A stretch of DNA of 64,000 nt. Source: Eutreptiella sp. 'Long Island Sound 2002'. Taxonomy: Eukaryota > Euglenozoa > Euglenophyceae > Eutreptiales > Eutreptiaceae. This document shows positions 1-10,625 of the stretch, in pieces (position 1 is the first letter of the stretch; the number at the start of each line of letters is the position of its first letter). Below the pieces are notes generated by a model, which was given only the letters and a program-made list of their open reading frames with translations, did not search any database and had not been told where the DNA came from. The stretch is taken from NCBI GenBank assembly GCA_964036045.1, contig OZ038384.1, positions 23,489,000 through 23,552,999 of the forward strand. The letters are read 5' to 3'. A program made the translations under genes and the position numbers.

Positions 1-647
1 TGGAGGGGGGGGCAGTGCTCCGCGTCACAGACACGGAGGCCAACAAATGGCTCCCCCGGGCCCTGCGCACCGCCCCCACCCACTGGCGCTACCGCCGGTG
101 GAACCCGCTGCCGCCGCAGCCCCAGCGCCCACACAAGCGGCGGCGCAGGCGACGGCCGCCCCCGGTGGCGATGGTCCCGGGCGGTGGGCACAGTAGGGTG
201 GGGAAGGACCAGCAATGCGGGACACCCCCCCGGCAGGCCTGGGCCGCCCCACACAGAGCGCCCCCAGTCCCCCCCCGCCGTTAGTGCAACGGAGGTCCGC
301 GCGCCGCCCCCAGTTGGGAATAGGGCAGGGGCCGCGAGCGCGCGGATGCCCGCGGCGCGGGGGCCCCACTGCCCTGCAAACCGCTAATCACTGGACGCTG
401 ACCCGGACCGCCACCCCCAGTACCCGCCAGCCCCACCCCCTCCCCCCCCCACCGGTACCTCGCGGCGGGGCGACGGCAGCGAGGGGAGCGGGGGGCCCGA
501 GGGTGAGGGCCCGCACGACGGCCTAGCGCCCGGAGGATGAAGCGGAGCAGGAGGGGAGTGCGCCCCCTCCCCTGTCAACGGCTGGCCACATGGAGCCGGG
601 ACCAGCAGGCCGCCCCCCCGCAGCCACCGGGGAGCAGCACCAGGGGA
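1..647 (+). other. GC-rich, T-poor block, left part of T-poor copy 1
   Basis: Very GC-rich sequence with long C and G runs and few T on the plus strand. Open frames occur on both strands but have only Pro/Arg/Ala/Gly-rich low-complexity translations and no recognisable domain, so I call no gene. It looks continuous with the block at 8595-10625, because LINE-1 with its target-site duplication lies exactly between them. Confidence 0.6.
636..647. repeat. Target-site duplication of LINE-1, 3' side
   Basis: AGCACCAGGGGA here is identical to 8583-8594 on the far side of LINE-1. A 12-bp perfect duplication is in the usual range for target-primed reverse transcription and fixes both ends of the element. 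Confidence 0.85.
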
Positions 648-669
648 TGGATGGATGGATGGATGGATG
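648..669 (-). repeat. (CATC)n tail at the 3' end of LINE-1
   Basis: On the minus strand the element ends in about five CATC units (ATGG on the plus strand), immediately followed by the target duplication. Some LINE families end in a simple repeat rather than poly(A), and this one appears to be of that kind. Confidence 0.75.
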
Positions 670-1001
670 CACTGCGCTTGTTCCGGTGCGCTACACCGTC
701 TGCCCAGGGCCCGTTGCTTTTGCTGTGTTTCCTCGGCTTATCACTGCTTTCCCTCCTCATCCCTTTCCCGGCACACGCACTGGAGCACGCACTGAGCGGT
801 CGCATTCATTCATTCTTCCATGCATCCACGTACTGGCTCATTGTCTGTGCATGTGCGCTGCTTTCACCATTGTTTTCACCATTACCACCCTTCACCCTTT
901 CCTTTTCCCTGGTTGCCCCATGGTGTCGGGCCCCACATTCTTGCTTGCGGATACGGGAGGTGTCGCTTGGCTCCTCCCTTGCCACCTGCAGGACAGTGAG
1001 G
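670..1001 (-). other. LINE-1 3' UTR
   Basis: About 330 bp between the stop of the last ORF2 segment and the CATC tail. Pyrimidine-rich on the plus strand. No gene or structured RNA is evident. Confidence 0.6.
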
Positions 1002-2563
1002 TTAGGTCATCTGCACACGGTCAATCGCCTGTTGCACTGCATGGGCCCATTCTGTCGCCTGGCCCCCCCCGGTTAGGCATATGACCATGTATGCACCGTG
1101 CCCCTCCCATACTACTCGTCGCATCACCCTGCATTGGGCTTCTGCCCTCTCATACCACTGCCTCTGCTGCGGTGTAACTCCTTCCTTGGTGATAGCTATG
1201 TAGCACAGGCCCATCCCAAAGGGTGGCGCCGTTACCCTACGTAAGCCTTCTAGGGGCAGGCTTCCTAGCCTTTTGTGGGAACCCCACGCTGCATGTTGGA
1301 TGCTGCACAGCCGCATGTTCTGTACCCCCTTTGCTGCCAGCCGCACTTTAGTTCCCAATACTGCTGCGAGCAATGCCCATAGCAGTGGTGCTGGGATGGT
1401 GGTCTCATACCCCTCCCCTTCCTGGTACCTGCACCTGTCATCTGTGTGCATCATAGCCGCGTAGTGTTGCCCTGCAGGCAGGGCCCAATACTCTTTCCAC
1501 AGCTCTGTGTCTGCAGTCGCTGTATGCCATATATACATGCCTTGTGTGTGCATGATGCGTAAACATATGTGGCGCGCGGGCTCCACACTGAGCACTTGCA
1601 TCGCTGCCACCACATCCGTGCTGGGCACCGACGCTGTGTACATGGGCCACAGGGTGATATCCTCTGTGTGCATGCTTTGCTCATACCACCAGCTGTGTTT
1701 AGGCGGTACCCATAGCAGTAGCACTGTGGTGCCCTGTCTCGTGAGCTGTACCCCCCCCCACACTTGGCGTATTTGTGCCCCCGCCTGGTGTGTTCTGGGC
1801 ACACTCGCGCAAGAGCCCCCATGCCCTGTACAACACTGTGCCACAGGTTGGGGCATCTCTGGTGTGCATGTGTCACTCTCCACGCATATGTTCCCTTACA
1901 CGCTTCACATTCCCCGTGTCCTTCCGTGTCTATGTACATGTCCCTGGGTTTTTCAAAAAATGCCGCCAACAGGGCACTCGCCTGGTCTCTGGGATGGCGA
2001 AATGTACACTGAGCCCATTGGTGTCGCAGGCTGGCATCCTCTCTTCTCTCCTGCACATGCTCCGTTGGTGTGTACCCCTGTTCTGACGGCACTGAGTCTC
2101 CTGCCTGCACCATGCTGTCCCTGACCATGCGCTTTATGCCCATCACCCTACGCCCTTTGTGGTACCATGCGAATGTGTGCCCTGCCATCCATGCCTGCGG
2201 CATGGTCCAGTGGCTGCCCTCCCTGTGTCTTTGTGCTCGTTTGGCCTTGGTGTCCGCTGCCTTATTGGCCATGGCCAGCACGCCTTGTAACTGTGTGTCG
2301 TGCTGTGCTGGGCACCATCCCATTCTGAGTGGCATGCTCTGTGCTAAGTAATAAAAGTCACACACTGTGAGATCCATGAGGTTGCTGCCCCTGTGTGTGA
2401 GTGTGTGGTGTGCCTGGGCTGTTGCCGCCCCTTTGTTGTCACAAACGGCCAGCACCAGGTCGACGCTCTCCCCTCTGGTGCTCGTCGCCCTGTGTATTGC
2501 CCTGCATGCCTCAACCACCGCTGTGGCTTCCAGTACATCTGTGCTGCCATGCATGAGATCCAT
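1002..2563 (-). pseudogene. LINE-1 ORF2 C-terminal part: RNase H, zinc finger, C-terminal region
   Basis: This is the 3' part of ORF2. RNase H would remove the RNA strand after reverse transcription. Its motifs are an Asp at the end of the preceding segment (VVLGDVGG), a Glu (VVEACRA), an Asp (VCDNKGA) and a closing H...N-K-A-A-D block (WCPAQHDTQ, NKAADTKA). A Cys/His cluster (CEACKG..., then CPEHTRRGH and KC) follows and resembles the zinc knuckle at the end of many LINE ORF2 proteins. The frame changes at the C9 run at 1751-1759; the second frame (from about 1750 down to 1002) adds ~250 residues I cannot assign. An in-frame TAA (2570-2572) separates it from the RT segment in the same frame. 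Confidence 0.75.
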
Positions 2564-2569
2564 CCATGC

Positions 2570-4626
2570 TTACCCTTCCCATACTATGGTGCCATGCAGG
2601 TCACTGGCCACTGCCCCCAGGCCCCATATCGTCTCTCCTTGTTTGCCACCCACATCCCCCAATACTACTAGTACTCTGTGTGGTATGCTGTTCACGCTTG
2701 CATGACATTCCCATGTGTCACACTGTGCTCCCTCATGGTGTATCACCGGCTTCCATTGGTGCTCTGTGCACCAGCGGTATAGCTTGTCATAGTCTGTATC
2801 CACCCCCCGTAGCGCTCCCATTCCTCCCCACGGCCGGATGATTGCCATTTGGGTGGTTTCCCTGACCCACTGGTGTTTGGCATTCGCTGTTTTGTACATG
2901 TCCATCAGATTGTTTTCCCAAAATGCTTGCAGTGGTGGTGTCACCGCCAAGCTTTTTGCATGCACAAGAAATTGCTTGGGGGTTTGCAGGGGTAGGTATA
3001 GTGTTTGCCGCATGGTGTTGCACATGATGCCCAGTACTGTCTTGGTTTCCCCTGCATGCCCCCTCCCATTGACATGCTGTGGCCACCCCACACTGCGCTT
3101 GTATAGCCATCTGGCCAGTATGCATCCGGCCACTAGGGCCTTCAATATGGCCAGCGAGGGTACATGCCTGCATGCCTGTGCTGTGATGTGGCGTGCATGT
3201 TTCCTTATTCCCTGGATGTCTTCCCCTGCTGCCGTGAGCACATTTGCATTGCCGCCCAGGAACTTGATGTACTTGGTACCCTTGGCCGCGTGTACCGTGG
3301 TTCCTTCTACTTGGATGGTGGAGGCCTGTGGGGTGATTTTGTGGTTGCGGTATGCATAATGGATGAGGCCAAACTTGTCGGGGTTGCACGCCGCATTCGT
3401 GGCTTTGAGCACTGCTATGGTTCTGTTCACGCTGTGTTGTAGGCCTTGCGTTGTGGCCCCCCATAGTGTGGTATCATCCACCACACACTGTATGTGTAGG
3501 CGTGCCATGGACTCCCACAGTCTCAGTGAGATCCCCCCCTCCCCGATCCCTGGTCCTGCCAGAAACAGAGAATTCCAGATGTAAAAATAGGGGTCCATGC
3601 CCCCACCCGGTACCAGTCCCCCCGTCACAGAGTACGCCATGGAAGAGCTGATGGCCGTCACCACGTAGGCCGTGATGTGCGCATACAATTGGCTTTGTTG
3701 CCTCCACGCCCATTGCAGATTCCCTCCTTGCGTCACCTGTTTGGTCACCAGTTCTCTGTCTGTCTGCCCATACCCATTGCTGAGGTCCAGGAACATTAAG
3801 AGGATTTCCCTTGTATCCCTTAGCTGTGTGAAGATGCTGGTGTAGATTAGCCGCCGCAAGTGCTGGCAGTTCAGGCCCTTTGGGATCGCATGCTGCAACA
3901 TGTGCAGGTCCTCCGGGGTGGTGTACCTCTGGCTCCTCATGAGGAGCAGCTTCTGCCCCTGCCTGGGTATTGCCGATTCCAGCATGATGGGTCGTGTGTG
4001 TTTGTTTAAAACGATACCTGGCTGTTTTTCAAAAGGCAGGTGCAAAAATCTGGTGCATTCTGCGGGCAGTTTGTCAATGGGGGTTAGCAGAACCTTCGCC
4101 TGCATGTGCTGGTATGCCAGCTCTGCGTGGATGGACAGCCCTGCCGCCACTCCATCCGCTGCTACCGTTTGGTTGCGTTGCGCCCTTGCCAGCTCCCTGC
4201 CCTCACCATACTGCATGGGGTACCCCAGTGTGTGTCTCACCTCACCTGCTGACTCTTTCGTCACCCTGGCCCTCCGTACTCTGGTCACTTTGTCATAGCA
4301 TCCCCTGTCTTCTCCCGTTGGTGTGTGCCTGCTGACCCACTCCACACTTGGGCTGGCTGTTGGCAGGGTGTTTTTTCACTGTGCCTCTTTCGCCACCACC
4401 TCCTTCACTTTCTCTCCTGTGGCCACTGTGTGTGTCGTGGTGTCCCATACCTTGGTGAGCTGGACCAGTTTGCTTGCTTTCTTGATCCTCAGGATTTTGT
4501 CGGTGGCCCCCGTTTGCTGTATCTGCTCGGGGACATGGCGTTCTTGCATTTTCGCCAGCCATACCTTATCATGTAGCATGGTGAGCACCTCCGGCACGTC
4601 CACCCAATTCCCCGCCCACCCCCCCC
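2570..4626 (-). pseudogene. LINE-1 ORF2 reverse transcriptase segment
   Basis: Central RT part of the LINE polyprotein, which would copy element RNA at a nicked target. Motifs in order: a fingers region with KLPAECTRF and RPIMLES, motif A as LDLSNGYGQTD, motif B as GLVPGGGMDPYFYIW, and the catalytic box as QCVVDDTTLW, where both Asp are kept. It ends with the first RNase H strand (VVLGDVGGKQ) just before an in-frame TAA. An in-frame TGA at 4376-4378 interrupts the linker upstream. The frame joins the endonuclease ORF through a one-base change in the C8 run at 4619-4626. Catalytic residues look intact, so loss of function would come from the stops and frame breaks. Confidence 0.85.
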
Positions 4627-6974
4627 TGACTCTCCTGTTGCATGGCCTCTCTGATGGATTGTTCCGCTTGCCTTTGCACCCGTAGTTCATCCACTGCTGC
4701 CACTACCTCCCTATACATGGCCACCCATTGCTGCACGGTGAGTCCTGCCCCACTGACACACTCCATCAACGTGCCCCAACTCTGTCTGTCCCCCGGCCCC
4801 CACGCATTGACTCCTGTGGGCTTGTGTCCCACCGGTGTGGTGTCGCTGTCCCACCCCCTCCCTACCCTCACCTTAAACTGCACCAGCGGATGGTCCGCCA
4901 CTCCCTCACTGTAGTGCACCACTTCCGGCTCCATGGCCTCGGACGTGATCACCCAGTCTTTATGGTCTCTCGCCTCATGTCCTGTGGTGTGCGTGTACAT
5001 TCTTCTGTCCTGCATCCACTGTGCTGTGGGTGTGTGTGTGGGGACATATCTGTTCCAATCACCACATATGATACATTGCGCATATGCATGCAATGCGTAC
5101 ACTGCCGTGAGTGTTTGCAGGCACTTGGGGTAGTCACCTGGTGCATTGCGTTGTGGCATGTGCACTACTATGAGCAGTATGGTGTGGTGTGCCATTCGTG
5201 CCAACACAGCCATGGCCCATCTGTCGTCCTGCACTTTCTCCATGTGCGTGACCCTATCTGTATGCATCCACACCCCAATCCCCTTCCCGACCCAGATGTG
5301 CTTGGATATTCGCCTCTTGTACTCCATGAACAGGGGGTCTCGTTTCTCCACCCCGCATATTTCTGCCACCGCCACAAGGGTGGCTCTGTTCCGTAGTGCC
5401 ACTGTCTTTATCTCTTGCCATTTGCTTGCCGTCATGCTTTGCGCATTGACAAACATGCCTGTTATGGTTACCTTCCCTCCCCGCCCTTGTGACAGGATCT
5501 TAGGCATCCCACTCCATATGGATGTCGTATAGTGCATCTGGTGCAGTTGAGTTTGTGGGTGCAGGTACGCACTGCAAATGGTGTGCCCATCGCTGTGTGT
5601 TATTGTGCATCGCAGTTCCATTGTGCACATGACCTCCTTTGTGCCCCAGGCCCTGGCCCACTCTTCAAACAAGGCTCTCTCATTGCCTTTCATGCTCGCC
5701 CATACCTGTGCACATTTCCTTCCCTTACCACCATCTTTTCTGCGCCACACTCTTTTGCGCAGGATGGTCCATTGTAGTACAAATACATCATATGCTGGCA
5801 GCACCCATTCCCCTGCCGTTCCCATGATCCCCTGTGCAGTGTATCTTTGCACTCCATAGTGTCTCCACCATTCGTGGGACATTTGTAGGCGAAACATGGC
5901 TCGCCCAAACTCCATGTTCCCTGACTCTACTGTGTGCACTGTCTCCGCCCTGTGTGCTTGTGCTGTGAGTGTAATGTGTTGTGGCCGACCTCGTTGCTGG
6001 ATGCTCTTCCAGTGCCTGCTGACACCGTCTGGGTTCATGTGCCATTCCAGTCCCAGAGTGGTTATGGCCACCCTGTGTGCCACTTGTGTGCGTTCATTGC
6101 CCGTGATCATCCAGGGGTGCATGCGGGGGTTCACCACTGGTCCATGTGGTTGTTTCAGGGTTTGGCCCATTTGTCGCCGCCCACTCGTGGTGCGAAGATA
6201 CTCCCATGCCATGGACATTCCCGGGGTGTCCAATACCCCTGGGTGCAGTGGCTGGCTCCCTCCTACTTGCATGGTGTGCGTTGGCTTGTTGCCTGCATTC
6301 GCTGCCTCCGCTGTGTAGGCCCTGGTGCCACCCTTCTGTACCCACATCCCTTTATATTGCACTGCCTGTTTCAGCATGTGCTCGTCTATGTGCATATCAA
6401 ACATGACGGGTCCCCCTGTGCGTTCTTGTTCCCCCATCCCCCATATAGATATGAACGGTGTTGTGGGTGTGTGTGGCGCCATTGTGAGGATAACAAGTCG
6501 GCCCAGGGTCCCACTGAGACCTGCTGACGTGATGTTGATCGCCAGGTCACCTCCTTTGCTTGGCCTTGTTCTCGTTACCGGTGTGGCTTGATCCTTGGCT
6601 ATGTGGCATGTCACTGTACCCCATCGGCACTCTCCCACTTTCATGGACATGGCCACTCCTTTGAGGGCTGCTTGCCTCATCGTTCTTCCTCCCATGTATG
6701 CCTCATAGCTGGCCGCATCCACCGCCAGCAGCAGCGGTCTTTCACTTCTGCCATCCACCACAGCACATAGCGCCGGCCACATGTCCGCCAGGTTGTGGAA
6801 TTTGAACTTTTCATTGATGAATTGTGCCACTCGGTTGGGGTTGCTGCAGCATATTCCTGTCAGCTGTATCACCTTCAGCGCTTGCTGTTCCTCCGTGATG
6901 TCCACGTATTTGTTGTTCTCGCTGTCTTCTTCATCCTCATCCGGCTCTCGTTTGCGTTTCAGGTTGCGGATCAT
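4569..6974 (-). CDS. LINE-1 ORF2 N-terminal extension and APE-type endonuclease
   Basis: An 801-codon open frame. The first ~510 residues start with a basic, then acidic stretch (KRKREPDEDEEDSENN) and have no domain I recognise. The APE endonuclease follows: MFVNAQSM at the start, the catalytic Glu in VAVAEICG, the GDWN motif, DHKDWVITS, and the terminal DHPLVQF. This enzyme nicks the target DNA for primed reverse transcription. The start Met at 6974 overlaps the end of ORF1 by 38 bp, suggesting coupled translation or reinitiation. The frame leaves the true reading path at the C8 run near 4619-4626, so the last ~20 residues (Gly-rich) are frameshifted. Confidence 0.8.
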   Translation of the reverse strand: MIRNLKRKREPDEDEEDSENNKYVDITEEQQALKVIQLTGICCSNPNRVAQFINEKFKFHNLADMWPALCAVVDGRSERPLLLAVDAASYEAYMGGRTMRQAALKGVAMSMKVGECRWGTVTCHIAKDQATPVTRTRPSKGGDLAINITSAGLSGTLGRLVILTMAPHTPTTPFISIWGMGEQERTGGPVMFDMHIDEHMLKQAVQYKGMWVQKGGTRAYTAEAANAGNKPTHTMQVGGSQPLHPGVLDTPGMSMAWEYLRTTSGRRQMGQTLKQPHGPVVNPRMHPWMITGNERTQVAHRVAITTLGLEWHMNPDGVSRHWKSIQQRGRPQHITLTAQAHRAETVHTVESGNMEFGRAMFRLQMSHEWWRHYGVQRYTAQGIMGTAGEWVLPAYDVFVLQWTILRKRVWRRKDGGKGRKCAQVWASMKGNERALFEEWARAWGTKEVMCTMELRCTITHSDGHTICSAYLHPQTQLHQMHYTTSIWSGMPKILSQGRGGKVTITGMFVNAQSMTASKWQEIKTVALRNRATLVAVAEICGVEKRDPLFMEYKRRISKHIWVGKGIGVWMHTDRVTHMEKVQDDRWAMAVLARMAHHTILLIVVHMPQRNAPGDYPKCLQTLTAVYALHAYAQCIICGDWNRYVPTHTPTAQWMQDRRMYTHTTGHEARDHKDWVITSEAMEPEVVHYSEGVADHPLVQFKVRVGRGWDSDTTPVGHKPTGVNAWGPGDRQSWGTLMECVSGAGLTVQQWVAMYREVVAAVDELRVQRQAEQSIREAMQQESQGGVGGELGGRAGGAHHAT

Positions 6975-8049
6975 TCACCTCATATCCGTTTCTTTCTCTT
7001 TTTCGCTTCCTTACATCGCCCGCTTGATCTTGGTCCTTGGCCTTGTGCTTCTCCTCTTTGCTCTGCAGCAGTGTCATCAAGCGGTCTGTCTCATCCTCAG
7101 ATTCAGAGCTGTCTTCCTCCATCTCCGCCAACTGCTGTCGTAGTCTTTCTTTTTGTTGATCCTTCTGTGCTTTTGCCGCCGCCTTTTCTGCTTGCTTCAG
7201 CTTTGCTGTCAGCTCCTCTTTGCTCGGCGATGCCCTCGTCTGGCGCTTGTTTTTTTGCTCTTCCAATTGTGTCACCAGCTCTGCTTGTTCATCAAGAAGT
7301 CGCTGGATGTATATGTCCGTTTCATCTTCGGGCTCCACCGCTGGCTTCTTGTTTGGTGGCTTGTCCGCCTCAGGATTTTTTGCCACAAATCCAGCCATGC
7401 GTGCCATGTTGGCTATGTGCTTCTTCCATGCTTGGTGCGTACGTTGTTCTCCACCCAGTTGGAGAGGTTTGTTGCCGATCACTTTACTTCCTTCTCCTTT
7501 GGCCATCCTTTGGACTTCTTGTGCTACCGCCAGCTGGTGGTGATCTCCCAGTCCTTCCAATGTCTGCATGTCCGCTCCTACACATTTCATTGTTCTTTGG
7601 AGCTCTGTGATTTGCTCTTCCGTGATGGCCTCCAGTGCTGCGTGGTAGGATTGGACACACACCTGTTCGTCCCGTAGGGCCATGGCAGCCCTGGCTGTGT
7701 CCGTGAGTCCCTCCTTTGGTATGGTGTGCAGTGCCATTAGTTTGGCAGGCTCCTCCCTTTCATGCATGGGAATCACCAGGTCCACCCATCTTTCTTCATC
7801 GTCCACTGATTTCCATTGAATCAGCTCTTTTCCTTGGCGCACTTCAGTGTCTCCCCACTGGACAAATGTATTCAGTGTGAGGACTTTGGCGAGCTGTCCT
7901 GGGGACCCTGGGACCGACGCCATGTGGATCTGTACGTGAGTGTGGGGTTGCGTGGTGCCCCTTGTTGTTTCTTGCCCCCTGTGCTTTGTGCTTGTCCCCT
8001 CTGTGCGTGTATCCATATGTTTATCGTGTGTATTATGATTGTCTCTCAT
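6937..8049 (-). CDS. LINE-1 ORF1, coiled-coil protein
   Basis: A 370-codon frame upstream of ORF2 on the same strand. Its second half is strongly charged and heptad-like (runs such as LLDEQAELVTQLEEQ and KLKQAEKAAAKAQKDQQ), followed by an acidic stretch (EEDSSESEDETD) and a basic C-terminus (RKRKRERN). By position and character this is the ORF1 RNA-binding or chaperone protein of LINE particles, though no RRM or zinc knuckle is visible. Several Met codons lie near the start; I took the first. It overlaps the ORF2 start by 38 bp. Confidence 0.7.
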   Translation of the reverse strand: MRDNHNTHDKHMDTRTEGTSTKHRGQETTRGTTQPHTHVQIHMASVPGSPGQLAKVLTLNTFVQWGDTEVRQGKELIQWKSVDDEERWVDLVIPMHEREEPAKLMALHTIPKEGLTDTARAAMALRDEQVCVQSYHAALEAITEEQITELQRTMKCVGADMQTLEGLGDHHQLAVAQEVQRMAKGEGSKVIGNKPLQLGGEQRTHQAWKKHIANMARMAGFVAKNPEADKPPNKKPAVEPEDETDIYIQRLLDEQAELVTQLEEQKNKRQTRASPSKEELTAKLKQAEKAAAKAQKDQQKERLRQQLAEMEEDSSESEDETDRLMTLLQSKEEKHKAKDQDQAGDVRKRKRERNGYEVNDPQPETQTRAG

Positions 8050-8582
8050 TCTCTCTATGGCATCTGCGGTCTGTCATTGAATTTTTCGGCTTTCCGGGCC
8101 ATGATCACGCCGTTCGCGGCCTGCCGCTTGGCTGCTCATGCACGTCAACTCCACCATTGCGGTGTTCGAATCACTGCCTCTTGGCCATGTTACCGGATCG
8201 CCAGCTTCTGCTTGTGCGTCCTGAGTAACATACCAGTGTTGTTGCGCTGGGCCGGTGTGTGTTGGAGTGTGTTGTGTGCCCTGTGGTATGCCTGCCTGTT
8301 TCATCTCTCGGGTCTTAATGCCTGCTTACTATGGCAGGTCTTTGCGCCGCCATATTAGGTGCGAGGTTCATGCGCCTGGTCTCATTTGCTTTTGCCTGTG
8401 TTTGTGTTCCTTTGCTTGCTGTTGTGTATCTTGCTTGTTTGTTTGCTTGTTTGTCGCACCTGTGCGCATCACGCCTCTGGTTCTCTTCACTGTCTGGTGT
8501 CGTCCTGTACTTGTATAATTTGTGATAATGCCGTGTAAACACATCGCCTCTCCTGAGGCGTTAATGGGTTCCCTGTGGAGAG
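8050..8582 (-). other. LINE-1 5' UTR
   Basis: About 530 bp between the presumed ORF1 start and the 5' edge set by the target duplication. Composition is mixed and unlike the GC-rich flank. It probably carries an internal promoter, but I see no recognisable motif. Confidence 0.5.
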
Positions 8583-8594
8583 AGCACCAGGGGA
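8583..8594. repeat. Target-site duplication of LINE-1, 5' side
   Basis: Second perfect copy of AGCACCAGGGGA; compare 636-647. Confidence 0.85.
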
Positions 8595-10625
8595 CCAGAA
8601 AGGGAAAGCGGGGAGCCCCCCCCCCCTCCCCCCCCCTCCCCACCCCCTCCCCCCCGGACCCACGGACAGCCGGAGGCCGGCCAGGGGGACGGCGGCCCTG
8701 CACCGCCAGGCCAGGGGGAAGACCCCCCCCGAGAGGGCCGAGACACCCAGGGAGGGGCGCCACTGCCGCGGTACGCGCTGCTGTACGCCGCCTGCCTCCA
8801 GTCAGCGGCCCGCCCACTCCCGCAGTACCCGCAGTAGGCCAGCAGCACTGCGCCAGGCCGCGCGGACACTCCGCGGGCCCCACCAGGACGGAGGTACGCA
8901 GACCAGTGCCGTGTGGAGGGCGGGGCAATGACGAAGCGACCCGCCTTGGTGCCCGCCCGGGGAGGGCAGAGAGACGGACCGCAGCAGAGCGACCTTCCCG
9001 CCCCCCGCCCCGCAGGGCCCCCCGGCCGAGCCCCCGAGGAGGGGCGGCGCACCGACCACCCCCCCCCCCCCCGCCAGACGGACCCACCAGCAGCCCGCCA
9101 GACCGCGCCCGGCGCCCGGGCCTGCCGAACAGCCCCGGCCGAGCATGCAGCAGGGAGGGATGCGCGGCGCCACGCCGCTGGCCATGAAGGGGGGCCAGGG
9201 CCGGAGGCAACAGACCACCCCCCGGGAGGAGGGTGGCGAGGAACCACGGCGCAACCCCCCCCCCTCCCCCCCCACTCCCCCCCCTCCGGCCCGCGGGATG
9301 CCGGGGTTGGGCCACGGAAGTGCCGGCCCTCTACCCCTCCAAGGCCAGGTGGAAGTCCCCCCCCCCGAAAGGGCCGCGGCGCCCGGGGGGGGAATGCCGC
9401 TAAGCCAGTACGCCACGCGCCCCCACGCCCCCACCCGCCTGCTCTCACAGAGACCGCAACAGGCTGGCGGACCCACGCCAGCACACAAGGGCGCCACACG
9501 GACCACACCCGGGATCAACACGCGAACACGAATCGGAGCAGTATGGAGGCCACGCCCTCCATGAACTGAGGGACGCTAATAACACCCGCTTTGGTGCCCG
9601 CCCAGGGAAGGCAGAGGGACGGACCGAGGTACAGCGACCCACCGCCCCTCGGGCCCCCCCGGCCCCGCCTCCGGGGAGGATGGCAGACAGCCCCCCCCCC
9701 CGCCACCCCCGGCGCCGGAACGCCCCGGACGCGCAGGCCGGCCCGTAAGGGGGAACACAACCCCAAGCAAGGCAAGGGGCGAACGGGACCGGGCCACCCC
9801 CCCCCCCCGCGCAGCAAGCCAGACAGGGCACGGGTCCGAGGCAGGAAGCCCGGAGGGGCACGCACCGCATGGAACAGCCTTACCGGCGGGCTGCACCGGA
9901 ACCAGGCGAGGTGCGCGCCCCACACAGACCTGGAGAGGGAGGAAGGGCGCGGACGCCGCGAGAGCGCAAGCGCACACACACGCAAAGGACACGCGGGGAA
10001 TACCAGAAGGGCAACCGGACCAAGCCCTCCGAACGCACAGACCGCATGGAATGGCGTACCAGCGGGCGAGGGTAAGGGACACCCGGACGGGACGACCCGC
10101 AACACGCAGCGCAGGGAACGCGGGACGGGAGAGGGGGAACGGGGAAAACACGAAACCCGGCGCCGGGCCTGGCCCCCCAGACCTGCCGGGAGCGCCGCGC
10201 ACACACAAACAAGGCACTGCAGCCGCCAAGGCAGTAGTGGCGCGCCGATCCACGCACCAGCCCCGCGGCTAGGCAGCCTGTGCGCCAGCCCCAGGGGGTC
10301 CCACTGGCGACAAGCCAATAGCACGGGCCTGGCGGCGCTGGCACCCGGGGCGACCACGCATTAGGGGGGCGACGCGGTGGGTAAGCGCCTGCAGCTACGG
10401 TTGCTAAGTGAAGCACTGACCGGGGGGTGGCGAGAAGGGGATGCCGGGGAGGGACAGGGCTCGGAGCCCTGTGAACCCGGGGGACTCCGCCACCAGGCAG
10501 GGGGTGTGTCTTGAAGAGCCCCCCACTAGGTCGCGGTGGGGAGGATACCACCTGGCCCGACCAGGTGGCCCCCCGGGGCCGAAAGGCGTCTAGTACCCGA
10601 AACCTCAAACCTCAAACCTCAAACC
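8595..10625 (+). mobile_element. T-poor GC-rich element, copy 1, 3' part
   Basis: Continuation of the block at 1-647. From about 9800 to 10625 it matches, by eye, 47530-48210 in the same orientation and 21411-22205 in reverse complement. This shared ~800-bp 3' module ends in GTCTAGTACCC and an (AAACCTC)n tail. A shared end with a simple-repeat tail is typical of a retroelement 3' end. Both strands have long Pro/Arg/Ala/Gly-rich open frames caused by high GC; none looks like a protein. Confidence 0.6.
10600..10625 (+). repeat. (AAACCTC)n tail of T-poor copy 1
   Basis: AAACCTC repeated three times plus AAACC, directly after the conserved GTCTAGTACCCG. Copy 3 ends in a degenerate version at 48186-48210 and copy 2 in the reverse complement near 21411-21435. 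The 7-mer resembles a telomere-type repeat unit (GAGGTTT on the other strand). Confidence 0.65.

Larger units (their letters stand above)
648..8582 (-). mobile_element. LINE-1: near full-length non-LTR retrotransposon
   Basis: A 7,935-bp element on the minus strand with a coiled-coil ORF1, an ORF2 with APE endonuclease, RT, RNase H and a zinc-finger tail, a short 3' UTR and a simple-repeat tail. Both ends are set by the 12-bp duplication at 636-647 and 8583-8594. It inserted into GC-rich DNA of quite different composition. ORF2 has two in-frame stops and two frame changes at C/G homopolymers, so this copy is inactive unless the homopolymer lengths are assembly errors. The exact 5' end (8582) rests on the duplication only. 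Confidence 0.85.

Noticed and set aside
8561-10357. Long minus-strand frames in T-poor copy 1 as protein genes
   Set aside because: Overlapping frames on both strands have equal length and composition; none is conserved as protein in copies 2 or 3.
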